A stretch of DNA of 64,000 nt. Origin: Streptomyces venezuelae ATCC 10712 (GTDB lineage Bacteria; Actinomycetota; Actinomycetes; Streptomycetales; Streptomycetaceae). The notes under the pieces are model-generated. The model saw only the letters and a program-made list of their open reading frames with translations. It had not been told where the DNA came from and did no database searches. The DNA is taken from positions 1,860,001-1,924,000 of the forward strand of contig NZ_CP029197.1 in NCBI RefSeq assembly GCF_008639165.1, written 5' to 3'. Positions within the stretch are counted from its first letter, which is position 1. Every line of letters begins with the position of its first letter. Of this stretch, positions 8,113 to 16,482 are shown in pieces. A program made the position numbers and the translations under genes.

Positions 8113-8733
8113 CTAGGCGCGTACGGCGATCCCGTCCAGGACCATCGACAGGTACTGGCGGGCGATCTCCTCGGGGCTGTGCAGGCCGCCCGGGCGGTAC
8201 CAGGACGCGGCGACCCAGACGGTGTCGCGGACGAACCGGTAGGTGAGGCGGACGTCGAGGTCGGCGCGGAAGACCCCGGCGGCGACCCCGCGCTCCAGGG
8301 TGCCGAGCCAGGCCTTCTCGAACTTGCGCTGCGAGTCGGCGAGGTAGTGGAAGCGGGGCAGGTCGGTGAGGTGCCGGGACTCCTTCTGGTAGATGGCGAC
8401 GGCGGCGCGGTGCCGGTCGATCTCGCGGAAGGACTCGGTGACGAGGGCCTCGATGGTCTCGCGGGGTCCGCGGCCGGCGGCGAGGACGGCGTCGTAGCCC
8501 TCCCACAGTTCGCCGAGGAAGGTGGAGAGGATCTCGTCGAGCATCGACTCCTTGGAGTCGAAGTGGTAATAGAGGCTGCCGGCGAGCATCCCGGCGGCGT
8601 CCGCGATCTTGCGGACGGTGGTGGCGTTGTACCCCTGCGCGGCGAACACCTCGGCCGCCGTGTCGAGGAGTTCACGGCGCCGCTCGGGCCCGCCGCTCAC
8701 CTGGGTCTTCTTCTTGTCTGCAGTGTTCGGCAC
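8113..8733 (-). CDS. kstR2: KstR2-like TetR family repressor of HIP catabolism
   Basis: A 206-residue TetR protein with an N-terminal helix-turn-helix (ATTVRKIADAAGMLAGSLYY, about 37-56). From memory, mycobacterial KstR2 (Rv3557c) shares ATTVRxIADxAG, SLYxHFxSKE, DLDVxLxYRF and WYRPGG, all present here. KstR2 releases its operators when it binds HIP-CoA. The gene sits between fadA6 and ipdF as in M. tuberculosis, and two candidate operators lie in the window. The start GTG 8733 is the only good start in the frame, with a weak AGGA upstream. Confidence 0.88.
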   Translation of the reverse strand: MPNTADKKKTQVSGGPERRRELLDTAAEVFAAQGYNATTVRKIADAAGMLAGSLYYHFDSKESMLDEILSTFLGELWEGYDAVLAAGRGPRETIEALVTESFREIDRHRAAVAIYQKESRHLTDLPRFHYLADSQRKFEKAWLGTLERGVAAGVFRADLDVRLTYRFVRDTVWVAASWYRPGGLHSPEEIARQYLSMVLDGIAVRA

Positions 8734-8748
8734 GGGTCCATTCTGGTC

Positions 8749-9540
8749 CTAGGCGTGCTGACTGCTGACGGAGACCGTCTCGCCGGTCATGTAGGAGGAG
8801 TAGTCGCCGGCGAGGAAGACGATGACGTTGGCGATCTCCCAGGGCTCGGCGTACCGCCCGAAGGCCTCGCGGGCGGTGAGCTCGTCGAGGAGCTCGGTGG
8901 TGGTGACCTTGGCCAGGTGGGGGTGCATGGCGAGGGACGGGGAGACGGCGTTGACGCGGACGCCGTAGGCGGCGGCCTCGGCGGCCGCGCAGCGGGTGAG
9001 GGCCATGACCCCGGCCTTGGCGGCGGCGTAGTGGGCCTGTCCGGTCTGGGCGCGCCAGCCGACGACGGAGGCGTTGTTGACGACGACGCCGCCGGTGCCG
9101 GTGTCGCGGAAGCGGCGCAGGGCGGCGCGGGTGCAGCGGAAGGTGCCGCCGAGGGTGACGTCGAGGACCCGGTTCCACTGCTCGTCGGTCATGTCGGCGA
9201 GGTCGGCGGTGCCGCCGAGGCCGGCGTTGTTGACGGTGATGTCCAGGCGTCCGTGGAGCCGTACGGCGGTGTCGTACAGCGCCTGGACCTGGGCCTCGTC
9301 GGTGACGTCGCAGGTCTGGGCGGCGACGGAGTCCGCGCCGAACGCGGCGGCGAGCGCGGTCTCGGTCTCCTTGAGCCGTCGGGTGTGGGCGTCGCTGAGG
9401 AGGACACGGGCGCCCTCCTCCAGGAAGCGGCGGGCGGTGGCGCCGCCGATGCCGGCGCCGGCGGCGGCGGTGATCACGGCGGTCCGGCCGGCGAGCAGTC
9501 CGTGGCCCGGTACGTAGGGGGGCGGTGGGGTACGGGTCAT
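8749..9540 (-). CDS. ipdF: IpdF-type short-chain dehydrogenase
   Basis: A 263-residue SDR, close to the length of mycobacterial IpdF. The cofactor segment is TAAAGAGIGGATA (about 24-36), followed by NNAG near residue 110, a catalytic serine in NNASVVGW and the YxxxK pair in AHYAAAKAG. The C-terminus (YSSYMTGETVSVSS) is typical of SDRs. In HIP catabolism IpdF oxidises the ring hydroxyl of the early CoA-ester intermediate. The start ATG 9540 overlaps the fadE30 stop as ATGA. An independent frame extends upstream through fadE30 and is a shadow. Confidence 0.85.
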   Translation of the reverse strand: MTRTPPPPYVPGHGLLAGRTAVITAAAGAGIGGATARRFLEEGARVLLSDAHTRRLKETETALAAAFGADSVAAQTCDVTDEAQVQALYDTAVRLHGRLDITVNNAGLGGTADLADMTDEQWNRVLDVTLGGTFRCTRAALRRFRDTGTGGVVVNNASVVGWRAQTGQAHYAAAKAGVMALTRCAAAEAAAYGVRVNAVSPSLAMHPHLAKVTTTELLDELTAREAFGRYAEPWEIANVIVFLAGDYSSYMTGETVSVSSQHA

Positions 9541-10673
9541 GGGCGCGGCTCCTTCGGGAGGCCGAGCACCCGCTCGGCGATGATGTTCCGCTGGATCTCG
9601 CTGGAGCCCGCGTAGACGGTGTCGGCGCGGGAGAAGAGGAACAGCCGCTGCCAGTCGTCGAGTTCGTAGGGTGCTCCGGCGGCGAGGGTGGCGGCGGGGC
9701 CGCACACCTCCAGGGCGAGTTCGCCGAGGTCGCGGTGCCAGTGGGACCAGTACAGCTTGGCGGCGGAGGGGTCGGTGCCGCGCAGGGCGCCGGCCCGGAG
9801 GGCTTCGAGTCCGGCCCAGGCGCGGGTGAGGCGGTCGCGGATGTCGGGGTCGGCGGCGGCGCCGTTGCGGCGGGCGAGGGCGACGAGGGCGTCGAGTTCG
9901 CGGCGGAAGCCGACCTGCTGGCCGAGGGTGGAGACGCCGCGTTCGTAGCCGAGGGTGGCCATGGCGATGCGCCAGCCGTCGCCGGGTGCGCCGACGACGT
10001 GGGCGGCGTCGGTGACGGCGCCGTCGAAGAAGACCTCGTTGAACTCGCTGGTGCCGGTGAGCTGGACGATGGGCCGGATCTCGACGCCGGGCTGGTCGAG
10101 GGGGACGAGGAGGTAGGAGAGCCCGGTGTGGCGCGTGCTGCCCGGTTCGGTGCGGGCGAGGACGAAGCACCACTGGGCCTCGTGGGCGAGGGAGGTCCAG
10201 ATCTTCTGGCCGTCGATCACCCAGCTGCCGCCGGTCAGGGTGGCGCGGGTGCGGACGGCGGCGAGGTCGGAGCCGGCGCCGGGTTCGCTGTAGCCCTGGC
10301 ACCAGAGTTCCTCGACGGCGCGGATCGGGGGCAGGAAGCGGGCCTTCTGCTCCTCGGTGCCGTGGTCGACGAGGGTGGGGCCGAGGAGTTGTTCGCCGAT
10401 GTGGTTGACCCGGGCGGGGGCGTCGGCGAGGGCGTACTCCTCGTGGAAGGCGATCTGTTCCGCGACGCTCGCGCCGCGGCCGCCGTACTCCTTGGGCCAG
10501 CCGACGCAGGTCCAGCCGTGGGCGGCCAGGTGCCGCTCCCAGGTGAGGCGTTCGGCGAAGGCCTCGTGCTCGCGGCCGGGTCCGCCGCGTCCTCTGAGGG
10601 CGGCGAAGGAGCCGCTGAGGTGGGTCTTCAGCCAGCCCCGTATCTCCGTCCGGAACTCCTCGACGCTGCTCAT
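9537..10673 (-). CDS. fadE30: Acyl-CoA dehydrogenase FadE30
   Basis: A 378-residue acyl-CoA dehydrogenase. Visible features are the flavin-binding segment QGYSEPGAGSDLAAVRT, WVIDGQKIWTS, and the C-terminal GSSEIQRNIIAERVLGLPKE. It is the first gene of the minus-strand transcript fadE30-ipdF-kstR2-fadA6, the order seen in the M. tuberculosis KstR2 regulon (Rv3560c to Rv3556c). FadE30 there dehydrogenates a HIP-derived CoA ester early in the pathway. ATG 10673 lies 57 bp from the divergent fadE gene, with a KstR2-like operator in between. Confidence 0.85.
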   Translation of the reverse strand: MSSVEEFRTEIRGWLKTHLSGSFAALRGRGGPGREHEAFAERLTWERHLAAHGWTCVGWPKEYGGRGASVAEQIAFHEEYALADAPARVNHIGEQLLGPTLVDHGTEEQKARFLPPIRAVEELWCQGYSEPGAGSDLAAVRTRATLTGGSWVIDGQKIWTSLAHEAQWCFVLARTEPGSTRHTGLSYLLVPLDQPGVEIRPIVQLTGTSEFNEVFFDGAVTDAAHVVGAPGDGWRIAMATLGYERGVSTLGQQVGFRRELDALVALARRNGAAADPDIRDRLTRAWAGLEALRAGALRGTDPSAAKLYWSHWHRDLGELALEVCGPAATLAAGAPYELDDWQRLFLFSRADTVYAGSSEIQRNIIAERVLGLPKEPRP

Positions 10674-10686
10674 GGCCGTACGTTAA

Positions 10687-10707
10687 CCTACCAAACACTT
10701 GTTAGGG
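10687..10707. promoter_or_regulatory. KstR2-like operator, site 2
   Basis: ACCAAACACTTGTT (10690-10703) matches the published KstR2 consensus AnCAAGnnCTTGnT except for one base, inside an outer CCTA..TAGG dyad. It lies in the 57-bp gap between fadE30 and the divergent fadE pair. Read on the minus strand it shares CCTAACAA..GTTTGGT with site 1 at 285-304. Confidence 0.68.
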
Positions 10708-10730
10708 AACGGGTGAGGGCGGGGTGACCG

Positions 10731-11876
10731 ATGGATCTCTCGTACACACGGACCGAGGAGGCCTTCCGGGCGGAGGCCCGCGAATGGCTGCGGGAGCACG
10801 TCCCCGCGGAGCCCCTGCCCTCCCTGGAGACGGCCGCGGGCTTCGCCGCCCACCGCGCCTGGGAGGCCGAACTGGCCGCCGCCCGCTGGTCGGTGGTCTC
10901 CTGGCCCGAGGAGTACGGGGGCCGGGGCGTCGACCTCGCCCACTGGCTGGTCTTCGAGGAGGAGTACTGGGCCGCCGGGGCGCCCGGCCGCGTCTCGCAG
11001 AACGGCGTCCAGCTCCTCGCCCCCACCCTCTTCGACCACGGCACGGCGGAGCAGCGCGCCCGGGTGCTGCCCTCGATGGCGACCGGGGAGACGGTCTGGG
11101 CGCAGGCCTGGTCCGAACCCGAGGCCGGCTCCGACCTGGCGTCCCTCACCTCCCGCGCGGTCCGCACGGACGGCGGCTGGCTGCTCTCCGGGCAGAAGAC
11201 CTGGTCCTCCCGGGCCGCCTTCGCCGACCGGGCCTTCGGCATCTTCCGCAGCGACCCGGACGCGGACCGGCCCCACCGGGGGCTCACCTACCTCATGTTC
11301 GACCTGCGGGCGCCGGGGGTGACGGTCCGCCCGATCGGCCGGCTCGACGGGAAGCCGGCCTTCGCGGAGCTCTTCCTCGACGAGGTCTTCGTCCCCGACG
11401 CCGACGTGATCGGGGAGCCGGGCCAGGGCTGGCGCATCGCGATGTCCACCACGGGCAACGAACGGGGCCTGATGCTCCGCTCCCCCGGCCGCTTCCTCGC
11501 CGCCGCCGACCGGCTCGTGGGGCTCTGGCGCGCGGAGGGCGACCCGGCCGACTCCGCGCTGCGGGACCGGGTGGCGGACGCGGTGATCGGGGCGCGCGCG
11601 TACCAGCTGTTCACGGCGGGCGCGGCGGCCCGGCTCGCGACGGGCGCGGCGGCGGGCGCCGACTCCAGCCTCAACAAGGTCTTCTGGTCGGAGTACGACC
11701 TGGCCCTGCACGAGACGGCGCTCGACCTCCTGGGCCCGGACGGCGAACTGGCGGACGGCGCCTGGGCCGAGGGGTACGTCTTCTCCCTCGCGGGCCCCCT
11801 CTACGCGGGCACCAACGAGATCCAGCGCGACATCATCGCCGAGCGGCTGCTCGGCCTCCCGAAGGGGCGCCGCTGA
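10731..11876 (+). CDS. Acyl-CoA dehydrogenase, FadE31-like catalytic-type subunit
   Basis: A 381-residue acyl-CoA dehydrogenase with QAWSEPEAGSDLASLTS, the WLLSGQKTWSS segment and a C-terminal GTNEIQRDIIAERLLGLPKG. It is coupled to the next, shorter acyl-CoA dehydrogenase gene by an ATGA overlap. Steroid degraders make heterotetrameric acyl-CoA dehydrogenases from such long/short pairs (FadE31 with FadE32 or FadE33; the IpdE1-IpdE2 type). The divergent promoter with a KstR2-like site places it in the HIP pathway. Which of the mycobacterial paralogues it matches best cannot be decided by eye. Confidence 0.8.
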   Translation: MDLSYTRTEEAFRAEAREWLREHVPAEPLPSLETAAGFAAHRAWEAELAAARWSVVSWPEEYGGRGVDLAHWLVFEEEYWAAGAPGRVSQNGVQLLAPTLFDHGTAEQRARVLPSMATGETVWAQAWSEPEAGSDLASLTSRAVRTDGGWLLSGQKTWSSRAAFADRAFGIFRSDPDADRPHRGLTYLMFDLRAPGVTVRPIGRLDGKPAFAELFLDEVFVPDADVIGEPGQGWRIAMSTTGNERGLMLRSPGRFLAAADRLVGLWRAEGDPADSALRDRVADAVIGARAYQLFTAGAAARLATGAAAGADSSLNKVFWSEYDLALHETALDLLGPDGELADGAWAEGYVFSLAGPLYAGTNEIQRDIIAERLLGLPKGRR

Positions 11877-12895
11877 TGGGATTCCTGCCGACCGACGAAC
11901 AGCGGGCCTTCGCCCGCTCCCTGGACGCGATGCTCACCGCCTCCGACACCCCGGCGGCGATACGGGCCTGGGCGGGCGGCGAGCCAGGACCGGGGCGGGC
12001 GCTGTGGGGGCGGCTCGCGGAGGCGGGCGTGTTCGCGCTCGCGGTACCGGAGGCGTACGAGGGGATGGGGCCGCTCCCCGTCGAACTGGCCCACGCCTTC
12101 GTGGAGCTGGGGCGGCACGCGGTGCCCGGCCCGGTGGTGGAGACGGTGGCGACGGCGGTGCTCCTCGGCGAGCTGGCCCGCCTGGGCGAGCCGGGTCCGG
12201 CGAAACGGCTCCTGCCCGGCCTCGCGGCGGGCGAGTGGACGGCGACGCTCGCGGCCCCCGCGACCCGGGCCGCACGGCACCCGGTCCCGTACGCCCTCGA
12301 CGCCGACCGGGCCGACGCGGTGCTCGTCGTCCGGGGCGAGGAGCTGTGGCGGGCGCCCGGTCACGGCCCGGTCCGGGTCTCCGCCGACCCGGCGCGGCGG
12401 CTCGCCCGCCCGGCCCCCGGCGGGGAGCTGCTCGCCGAGGGTCCCGCGGTGGCCGCGGCGGCCGCGGCGGCCCGGCGGTGGGCGATGCTGGCGACGGCGG
12501 CGCAGTCCCTCGGCGTGGGCCTGGCGCTGCTCGACCGGTCGGTTGCCTATGCCCGGCAGCGCACCCAGTTCGGCGCCCCGATCGGGTCGTTCCAGGCGGT
12601 CAAGCACCGGCTGGCCGACACGCTGCTCGCCCTGGAGTTCGCGCGGCCGCTGCTGTTCGGCGCGGCGGTGGCGCTGGCGGACGGGCGCGCCCCGGACGGC
12701 GACCTGGCGGCGGCCAAGGTGACGGCCGGCGAGGCCGGGTACGGGGCGGCCCGGACCGCCCTCCAGGTGCACGGGGCGGTCGGCTACACGGAGGAGCTGG
12801 ACCTCTCCCTGTGGCTCCGCAAGGCCCGTCCGCTGCGCGACGCCTGGGGCGCCCCGGCCGCTTGCCGGGCGGCCGTCCTCGCCCCGTACGCCTGA
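11876..12895 (+). CDS. Acyl-CoA dehydrogenase, short partner subunit (FadE32/FadE33-like)
   Basis: A 339-residue member of the acyl-CoA dehydrogenase family. It lacks the SEPEAGSD flavin segment seen in its partner but keeps the C-terminal half (AYARQRTQFGAPIGSFQAVKHRLAD, then QVHGAVGYTEELDLSLWLRKA). This asymmetry is typical of the beta subunits of the alpha2-beta2 dehydrogenases of steroid degradation. Start and stop are coupled to the preceding gene as ATGA at 11874-11877. It ends 7 bp before a convergent gene, which marks the right edge of the steroid block. Confidence 0.78.
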   Translation: MGFLPTDEQRAFARSLDAMLTASDTPAAIRAWAGGEPGPGRALWGRLAEAGVFALAVPEAYEGMGPLPVELAHAFVELGRHAVPGPVVETVATAVLLGELARLGEPGPAKRLLPGLAAGEWTATLAAPATRAARHPVPYALDADRADAVLVVRGEELWRAPGHGPVRVSADPARRLARPAPGGELLAEGPAVAAAAAAARRWAMLATAAQSLGVGLALLDRSVAYARQRTQFGAPIGSFQAVKHRLADTLLALEFARPLLFGAAVALADGRAPDGDLAAAKVTAGEAGYGAARTALQVHGAVGYTEELDLSLWLRKARPLRDAWGAPAACRAAVLAPYA

Positions 12896-12902
12896 GGGGT
12901 GC

Positions 12903-13421
12903 TCAGACTCCTTCGCGGGGCGGGCTCTCGTCGTTGCCGCGCCGGAAGGTCCGGGCGCGGCGGCCGGCGGTCCAGGAGCGGAGGACCAGTTCGTCGCCGT
13001 CCACCCAGGTCCGTACGACCTCGGTGGGCTCCACCCGGAAGAGGTGGAAGGGCTGGGGCTCGTCCGCCTCGGCCACGTACCGGGCGATGGTCTCGGGGTC
13101 GGTGATCTCGACCGCCCGCCCGGAGATCCGGACGTCCCCGCCGCCCATGTCGGTGCCGCGGCCGAGGTTGGCGAGGAGCGAGAGCCGGGGGTCGCGGCGC
13201 AGGTCGCGGGCTTTGCGCGAGCCGGGCATCATGCCGAGCCAGAGCTCGCCGAAGCGGAAGCCGACCTCGATCCCGCTGAGCCGGGGCGAGCCGTCCGCGC
13301 GCAGGGTGGCGAGGGCGTGGTGGGTGTGCTGCCCGAAGCGCTCGCGTACGGTCGCGGCGAGTTCGGGCTCGGCGGCCTCGAAGGCCGACCAGGTCGTCGT
13401 CGGGTGTCCGGTGTCTCCCAT
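12903..13421 (-). CDS. Pyridoxamine 5-phosphate oxidase-fold protein
   Basis: A 172-residue split-barrel protein. HHALATLRADGSPRLSGIEV and FGELWLGMMPGSRKARDLRRDPR are the characteristic early strands of PPOX-family flavin- or F420-binding proteins. ATG 13421 is preferred over the upstream GTG 13436 because GGAG lies just before it. Members bind FMN, F420 or heme, and the cofactor here is not evident. It is convergent with the fadE pair. A function is not assigned. Confidence 0.75.
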   Translation of the reverse strand: MGDTGHPTTTWSAFEAAEPELAATVRERFGQHTHHALATLRADGSPRLSGIEVGFRFGELWLGMMPGSRKARDLRRDPRLSLLANLGRGTDMGGGDVRISGRAVEITDPETIARYVAEADEPQPFHLFRVEPTEVVRTWVDGDELVLRSWTAGRRARTFRRGNDESPPREGV

Positions 13422-13518
13422 GACTCCAGGAAACACCGGATACCCGACACCTACGGTCCGGATTACTCCGTACGTCCGAGAAACGGGGACGGGAGCAGGG
13501 TCAGGAACGGGAACGGGG

Positions 13519-13908
13519 TCAGGAGGCGGGGGCGGTCGCGGCGCGCTCGGCCGCGCTGCGCTCGACGCAGAACTCGTTCCCCTCCGGGTCGGCGAGGGTC
13601 GCCCAGCCGCTGCCGTCCGGGTTCCGGTGGTCCTCGAACAGGGTGGCGCCGAGGCCGATCAGCCGCTCGACCTCCTCGTCACGGGTGCGGTCCAGCGGCT
13701 TGAGGTCCAGGTGGATGCGGTTCTTGACCGACTTCGCCTCGGGGACCTGGATGAAGAGGAGGCCGACGCCGGGTGCCTCGACGAGCACCTCCTCGTCGCC
13801 CGGCTTGTCCGCGTCCGAGATCGTGGAGTCCAGCGCCTTCGCCCAGAAGCCGGCCAGGGCGTAGGCGTCGGCGCAGTCGATGGTGACGTGTCGTACGAGA
13901 GAGCTCAT
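13519..13908 (-). CDS. VOC (glyoxalase-fold) family protein
   Basis: A 129-residue protein with one vicinal-oxygen-chelate domain: VRHVTIDCADAYALAGFWAKAL at the start, RIHLDLKPLD in the middle and WATLADPEGNEFCVER at the end. Proteins of this size form dimers with a metal or ligand site, and in Streptomyces many are of unknown function or give resistance. It lies 44 bp downstream of the PadR gene on the same strand and may be co-transcribed with it. ATG 13908 is the start. Confidence 0.78.
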   Translation of the reverse strand: MSSLVRHVTIDCADAYALAGFWAKALDSTISDADKPGDEEVLVEAPGVGLLFIQVPEAKSVKNRIHLDLKPLDRTRDEEVERLIGLGATLFEDHRNPDGSGWATLADPEGNEFCVERSAAERAATAPAS

Positions 13909-13952
13909 GGGGGCATGCTCTCCCAGCGGCCCGGGAGACGGCCAACGCTTTC

Positions 13953-14543
13953 TCAGGAGCGGCCGGTTCCCTCCGGAGGATCCAACTCCTCGATGTCCGC
14001 GAGCATGGCGTCGGCCAGGTCGCGTTCGGCGGCGTAGTAGCGCTCGGCCCACCGGAGGGTGAGCCGGGGGTACGCCCAGGCCTCGTCCGCCGACGCGTCC
14101 GCCGCGTCGGCCTCGGCGCGCAGCCGCATGCCCTCGGCGTGCGCCCGGTGCGCGGCCAGGATCTCCCGCATCCGCTCGGGTTCCAGGAGGTGTCCGAGCC
14201 AGAGCCGGAGCATCGGTCCGTGCTTGAGGACGGGCGGGTCGAGCGGGGCGGTGCGGGCCCAGGTGCGGACGGCGGCGAGGCCCTCGTCGGTGATCCGGTA
14301 GACGCGTTTGTCCCGCGAGCCGGCCTCGGGCGGGACCAGGCGGGAGCCGGCGAGGCCGGCCTGCTCCAGGCGCTTGAGCTCGCTGTAGATCTGGCTGAAG
14401 GAGGGGCTCCAGTAGAAGAGCCCCAACGACCGGTCGGACCACTTCTTGATGTCGTAGCCGGACAACTCCCGCCCGAAGGAGAGCAGTCCGAGCACGGCCC
14501 AGCTGGTCGCCGGGAGCGCCGGCACGGTCTCTTCGTCCGCCAC
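13953..14543 (-). CDS. PadR family transcriptional regulator
   Basis: A 196-residue PadR-type winged-helix regulator: LGLLSFGRELSGYDIKKWSDRSLGLFYWSPSFSQIYSELKRLEQAGL is split over residues about 15-62, followed by the wing KRVYRITDEGL. A C-terminal helical domain with WAERYYAAERDLADAML is usual for the long PadR class. GTG 14543 is taken as the start, with GGAGGGAAGGG rather far upstream; other starts are possible. It is divergent from a flavin enzyme / SDR / esterase operon, and the gap between them carries a clear inverted repeat. Confidence 0.8.
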   Translation of the reverse strand: MADEETVPALPATSWAVLGLLSFGRELSGYDIKKWSDRSLGLFYWSPSFSQIYSELKRLEQAGLAGSRLVPPEAGSRDKRVYRITDEGLAAVRTWARTAPLDPPVLKHGPMLRLWLGHLLEPERMREILAAHRAHAEGMRLRAEADAADASADEAWAYPRLTLRWAERYYAAERDLADAMLADIEELDPPEGTGRS

Positions 14544-14575
14544 GGTCGGCAGTCTACGGCCCTTCCCTCCCCCAC

Positions 14576-14609
14576 CTATGCCTGCTAGAAGTATTTCGAT
14601 TAGGCATAG
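14576..14609. promoter_or_regulatory. Inverted repeat, probable PadR operator
   Basis: CTATGCCT (14576-14583) and AGGCATAG (14602-14609) are perfect 8-bp arms spaced by 18 bp, in the 95-bp gap between the divergent padR and flavin-oxidoreductase genes. The spacing and AT-rich centre suit a dimeric winged-helix repressor that controls both promoters. Confidence 0.6.
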
Positions 14610-14638
14610 TCGCCGATCCTCTCCGGGAGGAGCTCCCC

Positions 14639-15766
14639 GTGAAGTTCTCCATGATCTTCGAAGCACAGCTCGTCGACCCGACCCCCGACCGCGAACACCG
14701 CGTCCTCCACGACTGCGTCGAACAAGCCGTCCTCGCCGAGGAGATGGGCTTCGACCGCGTCTGGGCGGTCGAACACCACTCCCTCACCCAGTACGCCCAC
14801 ATGAGCGCCTCCGAGATCTTCCTGACCTGGGTCGCCGCCCGCACCCGCACCCTCCGCGTCGGCCACGGCGTGGTCACCATGCCCTTCGGCTACCAGCACC
14901 CCGTCCGCGTCGCCGAACGCGCCGCCATGCTCGACGTGCTCTCCGGCGGCCGGGTCGACATCGGCGCCGGACGCGGCGCGACCCGCCAGGAGATGCGGAT
15001 GTTCGGGGTCCGCCCCGAGGACACCCGGCCGCAGACCGAGGAGGCCCTGCGGATCTTCGCCGCCGCGTGGCGCGAGCCGGAGTTCGAGTGGCACGGCACC
15101 CTCGACATCGGCCCCGGCGCGGTCCTCCCCCGCCCCGTCCAGCGACCCCACCCGCCGCTCTTCATGGCCTGCTCGCAGCACGCGTCGCTCCGGCAGGCCG
15201 CCGAACTCGGCATCGGCGCCCTGGTGATGGGCTTCGCGGGCGCCGAGGACGTCCGCGCGATGCGCACGGTGTACGACGAGGCCCGCGCCGCCCGGGACGG
15301 CTCGCGCCTCGTCTCCACCGAGGTCAACGACCACTTCTCCGCCCTCTGCCCCACGGTCGTCCTCGACGACGCCGACCGCGCGCTCCGGCTCGGCACCCGG
15401 GGCCAGCGCTTCTTCGCGGAGTCCATCGCCCACTGGTACGGCGGCGCCCCCGCGCCCACCGGGTACGCGGAGGACGAGGACCACACCGCCGCGCTCGCCC
15501 GCGAACGGGAGGCGCTGGTGGCCCGGCTGCACGAGGCGGACATCCCGGCCCGGCCCGTCGACACCGGCACCTACAACACCGACCACGCCTACGGGGACGC
15601 GGCCACCGCGATCAGCTACGTCGAGCGGCTCCGCGAGATCGGGGTCGACGAGGTGATGTGCCTGATCCAGATGGGCACGGTGCCGCAGGAGGCCTGTCTG
15701 GAGACGATCCGCCAGTGGGGCACGAAGGTCATCCCCCACTTCAGGCAGCCGGAGCCCCGGTCATGA
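14639..15766 (+). CDS. LLM-class flavin-dependent oxidoreductase
   Basis: A 375-residue bacterial-luciferase-like TIM barrel. MKFSMIFEAQL, AVEHHSLTQYAHMSASEIFLTWVAA and GHGVVTMPF are typical, as is GGRVDIGAGRGATRQEM. Such enzymes use FMN or F420 for monooxygenation or hydride transfer. GTG 14639 is preceded by GGGAGGAGC. Its stop overlaps the SDR start as ATGA, so the three genes 14639-17369 are translationally coupled. Because the steroid block is next door and its partner resembles a steroid dehydrogenase, a steroid or terpenoid substrate is possible but not shown. Confidence 0.82.
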   Translation: MKFSMIFEAQLVDPTPDREHRVLHDCVEQAVLAEEMGFDRVWAVEHHSLTQYAHMSASEIFLTWVAARTRTLRVGHGVVTMPFGYQHPVRVAERAAMLDVLSGGRVDIGAGRGATRQEMRMFGVRPEDTRPQTEEALRIFAAAWREPEFEWHGTLDIGPGAVLPRPVQRPHPPLFMACSQHASLRQAAELGIGALVMGFAGAEDVRAMRTVYDEARAARDGSRLVSTEVNDHFSALCPTVVLDDADRALRLGTRGQRFFAESIAHWYGGAPAPTGYAEDEDHTAALAREREALVARLHEADIPARPVDTGTYNTDHAYGDAATAISYVERLREIGVDEVMCLIQMGTVPQEACLETIRQWGTKVIPHFRQPEPRS

Positions 15767-16482
15767 CCCTCGACGGCAAGGTCGTGGTCGTCACCGGCGC
15801 GGCCCGCGGCCAGGGCGCGGCCGAGGCCCGGCTCCTGGCGGCGGCCGGGGCGCGGGTGGTCCTCACCGACGTCCGGGAGGAGGAGGGCCGGGCGGTCGCG
15901 GCGGAGCTCGGCGGGGCGGCGGTCTTCGTCCGGCACGACGTGACGTCGGCGGACGACTGGCGGACGGTGACGGACACGGCGGCCGCCGCCTACGGCAGGC
16001 TCGACGGGCTCGTCAACAACGCGGCCCTGTGGCGCACCGCGCCCGTGCAGGCGGAGACGTACGAGAACTTCGCACTCCTCCTCAGGGTCAACCTGCTGGG
16101 CCCGTTCCTCGGCATCCAGGCCGTGCTGCCCGCGCTCCGCGAGGCGGGCGGCGGCTCGGTCGTGAACGTGTCGTCCACGGCCGGGCTGACCGGCCTCCCC
16201 GGCCACGCCGCCTACGGGGCGGGCAAGTTCGGCCTGCGGGGCCTCAGCCGCTCGGCGGCCCGCGACCTCGCCCCGTACGGCGTCCGCGTCAACACGGTCC
16301 ACCCGGGTGCCGTCGACACCCCCATGACGGCGGCGGTCGCTGGGCGGGACTGGTCGCACCTGCCGCTCGGCCGGATGGGCCGCCCCGAGGAGATCGGCGA
16401 ACTCGTCGTCTTCCTGCTCTCGGAGGCGTCGTCGTACGTGACGGGCGCGGAGTTCACCGTGGACGGAGGCCTGACGGCATGA
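15763..16482 (+). CDS. SDR resembling 3-alpha(20-beta)-hydroxysteroid dehydrogenase
   Basis: A 239-residue SDR: VTGAARGQGAAEA (about 11-23), NNAA near residue 85, catalytic Ser in NVSSTAGL and YGAGK for Tyr/Lys. The C-terminal part (RGLSRSAARDL, RVNTVHPGAVDTPMTA, SSYVTGAEFTVDGG) closely resembles what I recall of the 3alpha,20beta-hydroxysteroid dehydrogenase of Streptomyces exfoliatus (hydrogenans). It is fused by ATGA overlaps to a flavin enzyme and an esterase. A hydroxysteroid role is suggested, but many SDRs look similar. Confidence 0.72.
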   Translation: MTLDGKVVVVTGAARGQGAAEARLLAAAGARVVLTDVREEEGRAVAAELGGAAVFVRHDVTSADDWRTVTDTAAAAYGRLDGLVNNAALWRTAPVQAETYENFALLLRVNLLGPFLGIQAVLPALREAGGGSVVNVSSTAGLTGLPGHAAYGAGKFGLRGLSRSAARDLAPYGVRVNTVHPGAVDTPMTAAVAGRDWSHLPLGRMGRPEEIGELVVFLLSEASSYVTGAEFTVDGGLTA

